A stretch of 64,000 nucleotides of DNA from Steroidobacteraceae bacterium (GCA_025458865.1 JALORP010000004.1:1-64000), one strand, 5' to 3'. Shown: positions 41,731 to 50,215, counted from the first letter of the stretch. Notes: generated from the sequence alone by a model not told the origin. Made by a program: numbers and translations.

Positions 41731-42702
41731 CTACAGCCAGCCCTTCCGCTTGAAGAACAGGTATGGCCCGACCGCCGAGGCCACCATCAGCAGTAGCGCG
41801 AGCGGGTAGCCGAGATGCCAGTCGAGCTCGGGCATGAAGTGGAAGTTCATGCCGTAGATGCTCGCGATCAACGTCGGCGGCAGGAACACGACCGCAACGA
41901 CCGAGAAGAGCTTCACCGTCTCGTTCTGCTCGATGTTGATCAGGCCCAGCGTGGCCTGCAGCATGAACGAGGCCTTGTTGCTGACGAAGGTCGCGTGGTC
42001 GGACAGCGCCAGCACGTCGCGCGACTGGGTCTTGAGCCGCGCCCGCACTTCCGGGGACAGGCTCAGCTGCGCCGATTGCTGCACGAAGGACAGCAGTCGA
42101 CCGAGGCTGACCAGGCTCTCGCGCGACTTGGAGATCAGGTCGCCGTTGCGGCCGATGCGCTCCATCACCGCGCGCATGTCGCGCGAGAACGTCCGGCGCC
42201 GCCGCTGTGGCGCGAACACCCCGGCCGACAGCTCGTCGAGGTCCGAGCCCACGCGCTCGAGCACGTCGGCGATGCGCTCGACCACCGACTCGAGCAAGCC
42301 CGCCAGTATGGACGGGGCCGAGGCTGCGGCAGCAGCGTGGCGCTCGGCGTAGGCCGTGAAGCGCCGGAACGGCAGGGTGTCGTGGTAGCGGTTGGTGATC
42401 AGCTTGTTGCCGACCAGGATGAACGTGAAGGCCGCGGCCTCCGGGCGCTCTGTGTCGATCCGGGTCAGGACCGTGGCAGTCATGTACAGCGCCCCGTCCT
42501 CCTCGTAGAGCCGGTTCGAGGTCTCGATTTCGCGCATTTCCTCGCGCGTCGGCACCTCGATGGCGAGCAGCTGCTCGACCGCGCGCTCTTCCTCCAGCGT
42601 CGGCTCGAGCAGGTCCACCCAGAGGCAATGCTCTGGAATGACCGCCGGCGGCGGATCCAGCCGGGTCAGGCCCTGCGGCTCGGGGACGAAGACGTTGAGC
42701 AT
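41731..42702 (-). CDS. corA: CorA-family divalent cation transporter
   Basis: 323 residues. A cytoplasmic N-terminal funnel domain (about 1-240) with long helices is followed by two C-terminal TM helices. The signature YGMNF at the end of TM1 and the acidic loop MPELDW mark CorA-type Mg/Co channels. The segment before them, NETVKLFSVVAVVFLPPTLIASI, also fits. It mediates passive Mg(2+) influx, with possible Co or Ni transport. It is monocistronic and immediately downstream of the tRNA scar. Confidence 0.95.
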   Translation of the reverse strand: MLNVFVPEPQGLTRLDPPPAVIPEHCLWVDLLEPTLEEERAVEQLLAIEVPTREEMREIETSNRLYEEDGALYMTATVLTRIDTERPEAAAFTFILVGNKLITNRYHDTLPFRRFTAYAERHAAAAASAPSILAGLLESVVERIADVLERVGSDLDELSAGVFAPQRRRRTFSRDMRAVMERIGRNGDLISKSRESLVSLGRLLSFVQQSAQLSLSPEVRARLKTQSRDVLALSDHATFVSNKASFMLQATLGLINIEQNETVKLFSVVAVVFLPPTLIASIYGMNFHFMPELDWHLGYPLALLLMVASAVGPYLFFKRKGWL

Positions 42703-42774
42703 GTCGGACCGCGTTTTAGCACAGTCGCGGCGGGAACGGCGCCCGCGGGAGCGGCCCGCGGGCGCTTCGCGGGA

Positions 42775-43671
42775 TCAGCGGGCGCTGCGCTCGCGGGCGG
42801 CGAGGTCGTTGATCAGCTGGAAGAGCTGGTCGACGCCGCCGGCCATGCTCACGTCGGTGGTGAACTTGCCCTGGACCACGACCATGGGCGTGTGGTCGGC
42901 GAGATACCGCCGCGAGAGGTTCTCGGCCTGGCGGATCTTGTTCTCGACGGCGAAGCCGCGGTAGGTCTTGCCGAAGTCCTCCGCGCTCACGCCGTTCTTG
43001 ACCATGAAGGCGCGCACCCGGCTCTCGGTGGCGGCGGCGTCCACGCGGTTGCCCGCGACGACCGTCAGCGGGTTGCGGTTCAGATGCAACTCGCGGAACA
43101 CCGCGAGGTGCAGGTCGTCGAGCCGGCCGAGGGCCTCGATCGTGTAGAACAGGCGCGCGTCCTCGCGCGTGACCTCGTTCCACACCACGGGCATGCGCAC
43201 CACCCTGACGAAGTCGGGGCGGCCGTTCTGGTCCCAGGACTTGATGCGCGGCTCGAGGGTGAAGCAATGCCCGCAGCCGTACCAGAAGATCTCCGTGACC
43301 TCGACCTGGCCGGGCGACACCGACACGGGCTGCGCCACCGGCAGCGGCGCGAAGTGCTGGCCTTCCTTCCAGCGGAAGGCGGCCGGCGCGGCCGGGGCCG
43401 GCGCGTTGGCCGCCACCGCGGCGGCGACCGGGCTGATGGAGACGCTGCTGGCCTCCGCTTCGACTGTCTCGCCGTCGGCGGCGGCGCCGGTCACTTCAGC
43501 GGTGTCGGTCGTCTCCGCCGGGCGCAGCGGCTCAGCGGCGCTGGCCGGGACCGAGGCGGGTGTCGTGGCCGCAGCCGTTTCAGCGGCGGGTGTCGTGGCG
43601 TCCTCGCGACCACAGGCGGCGGTGAAGAGCGCGATCGAGAGGACGGCGGCGAGCGGGGCGGGGCGGATCAT
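42775..43671 (-). CDS. DsbA-like thiol:disulphide interchange lipoprotein
   Basis: 298 residues. A lipoprotein signal (LFTAAC, lipid on Cys20) is followed by about 75 residues rich in Ala, Thr, Glu and Pro. The thioredoxin-fold DsbA domain starts near 100. The active site is C133-G-H-C136 (FWYGCGHC), the cis-proline loop is in ADHTPMVVVQGKF, and the long helical insertion is present. DsbA introduces disulphides into periplasmic proteins. It follows the cytochrome c4 gene on the same strand; DsbA next to cytochrome c4 is a common gammaproteobacterial pairing. Confidence 0.93.
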   Translation of the reverse strand: MIRPAPLAAVLSIALFTAACGREDATTPAAETAAATTPASVPASAAEPLRPAETTDTAEVTGAAADGETVEAEASSVSISPVAAAVAANAPAPAAPAAFRWKEGQHFAPLPVAQPVSVSPGQVEVTEIFWYGCGHCFTLEPRIKSWDQNGRPDFVRVVRMPVVWNEVTREDARLFYTIEALGRLDDLHLAVFRELHLNRNPLTVVAGNRVDAAATESRVRAFMVKNGVSAEDFGKTYRGFAVENKIRQAENLSRRYLADHTPMVVVQGKFTTDVSMAGGVDQLFQLINDLAARERSAR

Positions 43672-43688
43672 GCCAGGGTCTCCCTGCG

Positions 43689-43718
43689 GGGCATCGCGGC
43701 TTGGAGTCCGCGATGCCC
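43689..43718. other. perfect 11-bp hairpin between cytochrome c4 and dsbA
   Basis: GGGCATCGCGG (43689-43699), an 8-nt loop, and CCGCGATGCCC (43708-43718). No T-tract follows on the minus strand, so it is not a typical terminator. It may stabilise or separate the two halves of the mRNA. Confidence 0.6.
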
Positions 43719-43742
43719 GCGAAGTTCAGGCCAGGTGCCGGG

Positions 43743-44354
43743 TCAGCGCAGGCCCTGCAGGTAAGAGGCCACCGCGCGCATTTCCTCGTCGGTCATCTTC
43801 GAGGCGATGGTCTGCATCATGTCGTTGCCCGCCGGCACGCGCTCGCCGGAGGCATACGCGCGCAGCTGCAGGTAGGTGTAGAGCGAGTGCTGTGCCCTCA
43901 GCGCCGGGTAGCGGGCCGGACCATTGCCCTTGCCCTGCGGGCCGTGGCAGGCGATGCAGGCCGGCAGGCTGCGGGCCGGGTCGCCGGCGAGGTAGATCCG
44001 CCTGCCGGCCTCGGCGTTCGAGGGATCGGCCTCGAGGCCTGCCGGCTGCTGGCGCGAGAAATAGGCGGCGAGGTCCGCCATGTCCTCGTCGGTGAGCAGC
44101 ATGGCATTCGGCATCATGATGACGTTGTTGCGCACGCCCTCCTTGAACAGCTTCAGCTGCTGGACGATGTACGTCTCGTGCTGGCCCGCGAGGTTGGGCC
44201 ACTCCGGGTTGATGCTGTTGCCGTCCACGCCGTGGCAGGCTCCGCAGACGAGGGACTTCTGGGCGCCCGCCTCCGGGTCCCCGGCCAAGGCGGCCATGGG
44301 CAGGCAGGCAAGGGTGGTCACGAGCAGGGTGGCGATCCGGTTCTTGTTCATCAT
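43743..44354 (-). CDS. dihaem cytochrome c4
   Basis: 203 residues. A signal peptide (about 1-24, MAALAG) is followed by two class I cytochrome domains, with haem sites C37-GA-C40-H41 and C133-IA-C136-H137. The axial methionines are in the MMPNAM and NDMMQTIASKM segments. Cytochrome c4 is a periplasmic, often membrane-associated electron carrier to cbb3-type oxidases. It is divergent from engB, and the same strand continues into the DsbA-like gene. Confidence 0.94.
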   Translation of the reverse strand: MMNKNRIATLLVTTLACLPMAALAGDPEAGAQKSLVCGACHGVDGNSINPEWPNLAGQHETYIVQQLKLFKEGVRNNVIMMPNAMLLTDEDMADLAAYFSRQQPAGLEADPSNAEAGRRIYLAGDPARSLPACIACHGPQGKGNGPARYPALRAQHSLYTYLQLRAYASGERVPAGNDMMQTIASKMTDEEMRAVASYLQGLR

Positions 44355-44458
44355 CCAGCGACTCCAGGCTTGCGCCTTGGGGTTTCCCAGGGTTGGACGG
44401 CGAGGGGACGAGCCCCGCATTATACGCAAGCCGGGCCCTGCGGCGCGCGTGTACCAGG

Positions 44459-45100
44459 ATGGCTGCCTATCCCAACGTCCATTTCCTCAAGAGTGCGCAC
44501 GAGGCCTCCCAGTTCTGCGAGGACTTCGGCGCCGAGGTGGCCTTCGCCGGCCGCTCGAACAGCGGGAAGTCCAGCGCGATCAATGTGATGGTCCAGCGCC
44601 GCGATCTGGCAAGGACCAGCCGGACGCCGGGCCGCACCCAGCTCGTCAATTTCTTCGAGCTGGGCCCCGGCGAGCGCCTCGTGGACCTGCCGGGCTACGG
44701 CTACGCCCAGGTGCCTCCCCAGATGCGGGAGCACTGGCGACGCCTCATGGATGCCTATTTCGGGGCGCGCAGTTCGCTCGCCGGGCTTTTCATCGTCATG
44801 GACGCCCGCCGCCCGCTCGCCGAGACGGACTGGCGAATGATCGAGCTGGCCCGTTCCCGGGGCTGTCCGGTGCACGTGCTGCTGTCCAAGGCCGACAAGC
44901 TGGGCGGAAACGATGCGCGCAGCACCCTGCAGCGCGCCCGGGCGGAGCTGGGCGAGGCCGCGGGCGTGCAATTGTTCTCGGCCTTGAACAAGAATGGGGT
45001 GGACGAGGCCCGCGCGGTGCTGGGCCGGATGCTGGCCCGACAGGCCGTGGTACCGGACGGCGCGGCTTCCTCCGCGCGGCCCTGGCCGGCGCGGACCTGA
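44459..45100 (+). CDS. engB: ribosome-biogenesis GTPase EngB (YsxC/YihA)
   Basis: 213 residues. GTPase motifs: G1 GRSNSGKS (31-38), G2 around RTSRTPGRTQ, G3 DLPGYGYA, G4 SKADKL and G5 SALNK. EngB is an essential assembly factor for the 50S subunit. The start at 44459 follows a weak AGG; homology begins immediately after it. It is convergent to polA with an sRNA gene between, the same arrangement as in E. coli and Pseudomonas. Confidence 0.97.
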   Translation: MAAYPNVHFLKSAHEASQFCEDFGAEVAFAGRSNSGKSSAINVMVQRRDLARTSRTPGRTQLVNFFELGPGERLVDLPGYGYAQVPPQMREHWRRLMDAYFGARSSLAGLFIVMDARRPLAETDWRMIELARSRGCPVHVLLSKADKLGGNDARSTLQRARAELGEAAGVQLFSALNKNGVDEARAVLGRMLARQAVVPDGAASSARPWPART

Positions 45101-45116
45101 GGCCGGAATCCGGACG

Positions 45117-45152
45117 AAAAAAAGTCCCGAGGGTCTTTGTGACCCCCGGGAC
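45117..45152 (-). terminator. intrinsic terminator of the sRNA
   Basis: On the minus strand GTCCCGGGGGTC, loop ACAAA, GACCCTCGGGAC, followed by TTTTTTT (plus-strand A-run 45117-45123). The stem is 12 bp with one mismatch. It would also end polA transcripts that read through. Confidence 0.93.
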
Positions 45153-45227
45153 GACCAACCCGGCTTGGGGATGCTGTCCGGGTATTACCCGCTCAGGGAG
45201 GGTAGCGGGGAGCTTCTTGCGAAGCTC
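45117..45227 (-). ncRNA. ErsA/Spot42-locus small RNA with C-rich loops
   Basis: A gene of about 111 nt between engB and polA on the polA strand, the site of Spot 42 in enterics and ErsA in Pseudomonas. In order it shows: hairpin GAGCTTC-GCAA-GAAGCTC (45227-45210); stem CCCGCT/AGCGGG with a C-rich loop ACCCTCCCTG (45209-45188); stem ACCCGG/CCGGGT with loop ACAGCATCCCCAAG (45183-45158); and a terminator hairpin ending in seven T's. Unpaired CCCC/CUCCC loops are the hallmark of sRNAs that pair with G-rich ribosome-binding sites (sX13, ErsA). The predicted start matches the promoter at 45234-45261. Confidence 0.85.
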
Positions 45228-45233
45228 AACGGA

Positions 45234-45261
45234 TTAGAGGGACGGCCCCTGCGAAAGTTCC
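45234..45261 (-). promoter_or_regulatory. sigmaE/AlgU-type promoter of the sRNA
   Basis: Minus strand: GGAACTT (45261-45255), exactly 16 bp, then TCTAA (45238-45234). This matches the extracytoplasmic sigma consensus GAACTT-N16/17-TCtgA. The predicted start falls 6-7 bases on, at the first base of the first hairpin (45227). ErsA of Pseudomonas aeruginosa is likewise AlgU-dependent (established knowledge). Confidence 0.8.
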
Positions 45262-45299
45262 GGACCGCCTGTGTGGCGTAACTTTCTGTTTTGAAAAGA

Positions 45300-48047
45300 C
45301 TAATGCGCTTCGTCCCAGTTCGGGCCGGCGCCGGTGTCCACCTTCAGGGGCACCCTCAGGTCGGCTGCCCCGGCCATGAGGCCGACCAGCTTCGCGCGCA
45401 CCGCCGGAAGCGCGTCAGCCTCGACCTCGAGCACCAGCTCGTCGTGCACCTGCATCACGAGACGCGCAGGCGCGCGTTCCCGCTCGAGCCATGCGTCCAC
45501 GGCGATCATGGCGCGCTTGATGATGTCCGCGGCGGTGCCCTGCATGGGCGCGTTGATCGCGCTGCGCTCGGCGTACTGCTGCTGCTGCCTGTTCCGTGAG
45601 CGGATGTCGGGCAGGTAGAGGCGGCGGCCGAAGACGGTCTCCACGTAGCCGAGTTCGCGCGCCCGCTCGCGGGTCCCGTCCATGTAGCGCTTCACGCCGG
45701 GGTAGCGCTCGAAGTAGCGGTCCACGTATTGCTGGGCGGCGCCGCGCTCGATGCCGAGCTGGCGGGCGAGGCCGAAGGCCGACATGCCGTAGATCAGGCC
45801 GAAGTTGATCGCCTTCGCCGCACGGCGCTGCTCGGCGGTCACCTGAGTGAGCGGAATGCCGAGCACCTCGGCCGCGGTGGCCTGGTGGATGTCGCGGTCG
45901 GCGGCGAATGCGGCGAGCAGGCTCTCGTCGCCCGACAGGTGCGCCATGATCCGGAGCTCGATCTGCGAGTAGTCGGCCGCGAGCAGCAGCTGGCCTTCCG
46001 GCGCGACGAAGGCGCGGCGGATGCGCCGGCCCTCGGGCGTGCGGATGGGAATGTTCTGCAGGTTGGGGTCGCTGGAGGACAGGCGGCCCGTCACCGCCAC
46101 GGCCTGGTGGTAGGACGTGTGCACTCGGCCCGTATCCGCGTCGATCTGCTCGGGCAGGCGGTCGATATAGGTGGACCGGAGTTTCGCGAGGCCGCGGTAC
46201 TCCAGGATCAGCCTTGGCAGCGGGTACTCGTCCGCGAGTTCCTCCAGCACGTCCTCGGCCGTGGAGGGCTGGCCGGTGGGCGTGCGCCTCTGCACGGGAA
46301 TGCCGAGCTTGCCGAACAGGATCTCCTGCAGCTGCTTGGGGGAGTCGACGTTGAAGGGCTGGCCCGCGGCGGCGTGGATCTCGCCCTCGAGCTCCACCAG
46401 GCGCTTCGAGATCTCCCTGCCCTGCGCGGCGAGCACCGCCCGGTCCACCAGCACGCCGTGCCGCTCCATTCGCAGCAGCACCGGCACGAGCGGCTGCTCG
46501 ATCTCCTCGTAGAGCCTGCGCAGCGCCGGCTCCGCCTCGAGCTGCGGCCACAGCGCCCGGTGCAGCTGCAGCGTGATGTCGGCGTCCTCGGCCGCGTATT
46601 CGGTGGCCCGGTCCACCGGCACCTGGTCGAAGGGAATCTGCTTCGCGCCCTTTCCCGCGACGTCCTCGTAGCGGATGGTGTCGATGCCGAGGTAGCGCTT
46701 CGCGCAGGAATCCATGTCGTGGCGCGTCGCCGTCGAGTTCAGCACGTAGGACTCGAGCATGGAGTCGTACCGCAGGCCGGCGAGCGCGATGCCGTGGCGT
46801 GCCAGGACGTGCGCGTCGTACTTGAGGTGGTGGCCGACCTTGGCGCGCGACTCGTCCTCGAGCCAGGGCTTCAGGCGCGCGAGCGTGGCGTCGCGGTCGA
46901 GCTGGTCCGGCGCGCCGGCGTACCGGTGCGCGAGGGGTACGTAACCTGCGTGGCCCGGCTCGACGCAGAACGACACGCCGATGATCTCGGCCTGCATGTA
47001 GTCGAGGCTCGTGGTCTCGGTATCGAAGGCGGCGAGCTCGGCCGGCTGCAGTGCGGCCAGCCAGCGCTCGAGCGCGGCCTCGTCGGCGACCGTCTCGTAA
47101 TGGCGCGGCGGTGACGGCGCCGCCTGCGGGGGAACCGCGCCGGGGGCCCCGGCGCCCGTCGAGGTCGCCTGCGTCACGGAATCGGCGTCCGGCGCCTCGC
47201 CCAGCTGGCGCAGCAGCGAGGACAATTCGAGGCGCGTGTACAGCGTGCGCAGCCGATCGAGGTCGGGCTCCGCGGCCGTCAGCGCGTCGGGCGACGCGTC
47301 GAGGTCGAGGTCGCGGCGGATGGTCGCGAGCTTGCGCGAGAGTTCCAGCGTCCCGAGGTTCTCGCGCAGGCTCTCGCCCACCTTGCCGGGCACCTCGGCC
47401 GCGTGGGCGACGATCTCGTCGAGCGAGCCGTACTGGTTGAGCCACCTGGCGGCGGTCTTCGGGCCGACCTTGGGCACGCCGGGGATGTTGTCGGATGCGT
47501 CGCCGACGAGCGCGAGGTAGTCGACGATCTGCTCCGGCGTCACCTCGAACTTCGCCTTCACGCCGTCGCGGTCGAGCCGGGTGTTGCTCATGGTGTTGAC
47601 GAGCGTGATGCGCGGGTCCACCAACTGGGCCATGTCCTTGTCGCCGGTCGAGATCAGGACCCTCATGCCGCTGTCCGCGGCGCGCGTGGCGAGCGTGCCG
47701 ATCACGTCGTCGGCCTCGACCCCCGCGAGCCGGATGAGCGGCAGGCCCATGGCCTGCACGGCCTCCAGCAGCGGCTCCACCTGTGCGCGCAGGTCGTCGG
47801 GCATGGGCGGACGGTGCGCCTTGTACTCCTCGAACAGCTCGTCGCGGAACGTGCGGCCCGGGGCGTCGAAGACCACGGCCACGCAGTCCGGCGACTCCTC
47901 CTTGATCAGCTTGTGCAGCATGTTGAGCACGCCAAGCACGGCGCCGGTCGGCTCGCCGCGGGAAGTGGTCAGCGGTGGCAGCGCGTGGAAGGCGCGGTAG
48001 AGGTAGGAGGAGCCATCGACGAGGCAGAGCTTGCGGGGCGCGGTCAT
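45300..48047 (-). CDS. polA: DNA polymerase I
   Basis: 915 residues with all three domains. The 5'-nuclease (1-about 290) has VDGSSYLYRAF, GVEADDVIGTLA and VGDASDNIPGVPKVGPKTA. The 3'-5' exonuclease keeps its metal residues (D342 and E344 in FDTETTSLDY, later YAAEDADITLQL), so it should proofread. The polymerase domain has DYSQIELRIMAHLSGD, RRAAKAINFGLIYGMSAFGLA and QVHDELVLEV. It repairs DNA and removes Okazaki primers. It begins by an ATGA overlap with the lptM gene, and its 3' side carries the sRNA gene. Confidence 0.98.
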   Translation of the reverse strand: MTAPRKLCLVDGSSYLYRAFHALPPLTTSRGEPTGAVLGVLNMLHKLIKEESPDCVAVVFDAPGRTFRDELFEEYKAHRPPMPDDLRAQVEPLLEAVQAMGLPLIRLAGVEADDVIGTLATRAADSGMRVLISTGDKDMAQLVDPRITLVNTMSNTRLDRDGVKAKFEVTPEQIVDYLALVGDASDNIPGVPKVGPKTAARWLNQYGSLDEIVAHAAEVPGKVGESLRENLGTLELSRKLATIRRDLDLDASPDALTAAEPDLDRLRTLYTRLELSSLLRQLGEAPDADSVTQATSTGAGAPGAVPPQAAPSPPRHYETVADEAALERWLAALQPAELAAFDTETTSLDYMQAEIIGVSFCVEPGHAGYVPLAHRYAGAPDQLDRDATLARLKPWLEDESRAKVGHHLKYDAHVLARHGIALAGLRYDSMLESYVLNSTATRHDMDSCAKRYLGIDTIRYEDVAGKGAKQIPFDQVPVDRATEYAAEDADITLQLHRALWPQLEAEPALRRLYEEIEQPLVPVLLRMERHGVLVDRAVLAAQGREISKRLVELEGEIHAAAGQPFNVDSPKQLQEILFGKLGIPVQRRTPTGQPSTAEDVLEELADEYPLPRLILEYRGLAKLRSTYIDRLPEQIDADTGRVHTSYHQAVAVTGRLSSSDPNLQNIPIRTPEGRRIRRAFVAPEGQLLLAADYSQIELRIMAHLSGDESLLAAFAADRDIHQATAAEVLGIPLTQVTAEQRRAAKAINFGLIYGMSAFGLARQLGIERGAAQQYVDRYFERYPGVKRYMDGTRERARELGYVETVFGRRLYLPDIRSRNRQQQQYAERSAINAPMQGTAADIIKRAMIAVDAWLERERAPARLVMQVHDELVLEVEADALPAVRAKLVGLMAGAADLRVPLKVDTGAGPNWDEAH

Positions 48048-48268
48048 GGCGCGATCGGGCCCGGGGGTTCGTCGCCGTCCGGCTCCTCCGCCTGCTCCTC
48101 GGCCGGGGTGGGTGGGGCTGGCGCCTGGGGCGGTGCCTCGGGCGCGGCCGGGGCCGGACCGCGGATCTCGACCGGCGTCTCGATGCTCTCGTCGGGCAGG
48201 AACAGCGGCCCGGTCTGGCCACAGGCGGCGACCAGCGCGGCGGCGAAGATCAGCGGCAGTCTGCGCAT
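48044..48268 (-). CDS. lptM: LptM-type small lipoprotein
   Basis: 74 residues. A lipoprotein signal (LIFAAALVAAC) is followed directly by the LptM hallmark CGQTGPLFLP, then an acidic, Pro/Ala/Glu-rich tail. LptM (YifL) helps the LPS transporter LptD mature by mimicking LPS binding. The tail is longer than in E. coli and probably disordered. It overlaps the polA start by four bases (ATGA), so it may be translated with polA. Confidence 0.88.
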   Translation of the reverse strand: MRRLPLIFAAALVAACGQTGPLFLPDESIETPVEIRGPAPAAPEAPPQAPAPPTPAEEQAEEPDGDEPPGPIAP

Positions 48269-48317
48269 GGCGACACCAGCAGGCGGGGAGTGGGCAAGTA
48301 TAGGCGCGCGCGGCGGC

Positions 48318-48773
48318 TCAGGGCGCGAGGCGCTGGGCGTGACGGTCGAGGACCGCCAGCGTCAGGCGCGAGACGCAGGCGAGCCTGCCGCCGTCGTCCA
48401 CGATCTCGATGTTCCATACCTGGCTTCGGCCACCGAGATGGATCGGCCTCGCGGTGCCGGTGACGTGGCCGCTGCGCACGCCGCGGATGTGGTTGGCGTT
48501 GATCTCCTGGCCCACCACCTGCATGCGCGAAGAGTCGACCACCATGTGTGCTGCGGTGCTGCCGATCGTTTCGGCCAGCACCACCGAGGCGCCGCCGTGG
48601 AGCAACCCGAAGGGCTGCACGGTGCGGCTGTCGACCGGCATGCGCGCGGTGAGGTGGCTGGGGCCGAGGTCGGTGAACTCGATGCCAAGCAGCGTGATCA
48701 TCGAGTCGCCCTGCGCGGCATTCAGCTCCGACAGCGTGTAGGGGCGAAACCAGATCGGGGCGCGCTCTGCCAT
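48318..48773 (-). CDS. PaaI-family hotdog thioesterase
   Basis: 151 residues of the hotdog fold, with LGIEFTDLGPSHLTARMPV, RTVQPFGLLHGGASVVLAETIGS (HGG loop) and INANHIRGVRSGHVTGTARPIHLGGRSQVWNI. It resembles the acyl-CoA thioesterases EntH/YbdB and MenI (1,4-dihydroxy-2-naphthoyl-CoA hydrolase). The substrate is uncertain. It is divergent from the fumarylacetoacetate-hydrolase-type gene across a 100-bp region. Confidence 0.9.
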   Translation of the reverse strand: MAERAPIWFRPYTLSELNAAQGDSMITLLGIEFTDLGPSHLTARMPVDSRTVQPFGLLHGGASVVLAETIGSTAAHMVVDSSRMQVVGQEINANHIRGVRSGHVTGTARPIHLGGRSQVWNIEIVDDGGRLACVSRLTLAVLDRHAQRLAP

Positions 48774-48843
48774 GGCGGGGGACCTCTGGCCGGGGAGTGC
48801 CGGATTATCGCGGTTCCCGGCGGGGCGTGTCCCCACGGCTGCG

Positions 48844-48849
48844 TATAAT
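48844..48849 (+). promoter_or_regulatory. perfect -10 TATAAT upstream of the FAH gene
   Basis: TATAAT lies 27-32 bases before the TTG start at 48876. No good -35 is found at 16-18 bp. Confidence 0.45.
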
Positions 48850-48875
48850 CGGGCCGTTTCAACGGGGGACGCCAC

Positions 48876-49574
48876 TTGAGCCGCGACTTCGCTGTTTCAC
48901 CGTCACCCACGGTCGAGCTTGCCATTGACGGCTCGTCCAGCGTGTTTCCCGTCCACCGCATCTACTGCGTCGGTCGCAACTACGCGGATCACGTGCGCGA
49001 GATGGGCTCGGATCCGCGGAGCGAGCCGCCGATCTTCTTCTCGAAGCCCGCCGATGCGCTGGTGCCCTCGGGGACGGATGTGCGCTATCCGCCGCGCACG
49101 CAGAACCTGCACCACGAGATCGAGCTCGTCGTTGCGCTCGGTCGCGGCGGTCGAGACGTGCCAGCGGCAGTCGCGCCGGCACTGGTCTTCGGCTATGCGG
49201 TCGGCAACGACCTGACGCGGCGCGACCTGCAGGCGGCGGCGAAGAAAGCCGGCCAGCCCTGGGACGTGGCGAAGGGCTTCGATGCGTCCGCGCCGGTGAG
49301 CCGGCTTCGCCGCGTCGAGGAGACCGGCCAGCTGTCGCAGGGCCGCATCTGGCTCGAGGTCAACGGCGTGCTGCGCCAGCAGGCTGACATCGCGGACATG
49401 ATCTGGAGCGTGCCGGAGATCATCGCGGAGCTGTCCGCGTACTTCGAGCTGAGGCCGGGCGACCTGATCTTCACCGGCACGCCCGCCGGCGTGGGCGCGC
49501 TCCTGCCGGGCGACCGGGTCCGCGGCGGCGTGGACGGCGTCGGCACGCTCGAGCACGGCGTCGTCGCGCCGTGA
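48876..49574 (+). CDS. fumarylacetoacetate/fumarylpyruvate hydrolase-family protein
   Basis: 232 residues, TTG start with GGGGGAC upstream. FAH fold: YCVGRNYADHVREMG, FFSKPADALVPSG, the metal-binding NLHHEIELVVALG, VFGYAVGNDLTRRDLQ, and FTGTPAGVGALLPGD. The short form matches YcgM/fumarylpyruvate hydrolase rather than the large eukaryotic FAH. It cleaves a beta-diketo acid. The next gene is a maleylacetoacetate or maleylpyruvate isomerase with a GTGA overlap, so the two form a ring-cleavage-product hydrolysis module, either gentisate or homogentisate. Confidence 0.92.
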   Translation: MSRDFAVSPSPTVELAIDGSSSVFPVHRIYCVGRNYADHVREMGSDPRSEPPIFFSKPADALVPSGTDVRYPPRTQNLHHEIELVVALGRGGRDVPAAVAPALVFGYAVGNDLTRRDLQAAAKKAGQPWDVAKGFDASAPVSRLRRVEETGQLSQGRIWLEVNGVLRQQADIADMIWSVPEIIAELSAYFELRPGDLIFTGTPAGVGALLPGDRVRGGVDGVGTLEHGVVAP

Positions 49575-50215
49575 AGCTCTTCACCTACTTCCGCAGCTCG
49601 GCCGCGTACCGGGTGCGCATCGCGCTGAACTACAAGGACGTCGACTACGAGCAGGTTCCCAGGCACTTGCTGAGGAATGGCGGCGAGCACCGGCTCGAGG
49701 GCTATCTCGAGATCAACCCGCAAGGCCTCGTGCCGGCGATCGAGCACGCGGGGCGGGTCTTCGGCCAGTCGCTTGCCATCATCGAGTACCTCGAGGAGAT
49801 CCGCCCCGAGCCGCCGCTGCTGCCGCGCGAGCCGGCCGACCGCGCGGTCGTGCGCTCGATGGCGCTCGGCATCGCCTGCGACATCCACCCACTCAACAAC
49901 CTGCGCGTGCTCAACTACCTGAAGGGACCGCTGGGCCAGGACCCGGCCGCGGTGGACGCGTGGTACCGGCACTGGATCGCGGAGGGCTTCGGAGCGCTCG
50001 AGGAACTGGCCCGGCGCCACTCGGGTGATGGCCGGCACCTGTTCGGGCGCTCGGTGACGCTGGCCGACGTGTTTCTCGTGCCGCAGGTCTACAACGCGCG
50101 GCGGTTCCGCTGCGACCTTGGGGAGTACCCGACCCTCGTCACGATCTGTGCGCACCTCGATTCGCTGCCGGCGTTCGCCGCAGCGCGGCCAGAGGCGCAG
50201 CCGGACGCGGAGTGA
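49571..50215 (+). CDS. maiA: maleylacetoacetate (or maleylpyruvate) isomerase
   Basis: 214 residues of the zeta-class glutathione transferase fold. It starts KLFTYFRSSAAYRVRIALNYK, with the catalytic SSAAYRVR motif typical of MaiA. QVPRHLLRNGG, INPQGLVPAIE, the ACDIHPLNNLRVL helix and LADVFLVPQVYNARRF follow. It uses glutathione to isomerise the cis double bond in maleylacetoacetate or maleylpyruvate. Its GTG overlaps the stop of the fumarylacetoacetate-hydrolase-type gene, which acts next. Confidence 0.92.
   Translation: MKLFTYFRSSAAYRVRIALNYKDVDYEQVPRHLLRNGGEHRLEGYLEINPQGLVPAIEHAGRVFGQSLAIIEYLEEIRPEPPLLPREPADRAVVRSMALGIACDIHPLNNLRVLNYLKGPLGQDPAAVDAWYRHWIAEGFGALEELARRHSGDGRHLFGRSVTLADVFLVPQVYNARRFRCDLGEYPTLVTICAHLDSLPAFAAARPEAQPDAE

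Noticed and set aside
45100-45300. A short coding gene between engB and polA
   Set aside because: No start with a ribosome-binding site or plausible protein; the structure is that of a small RNA.
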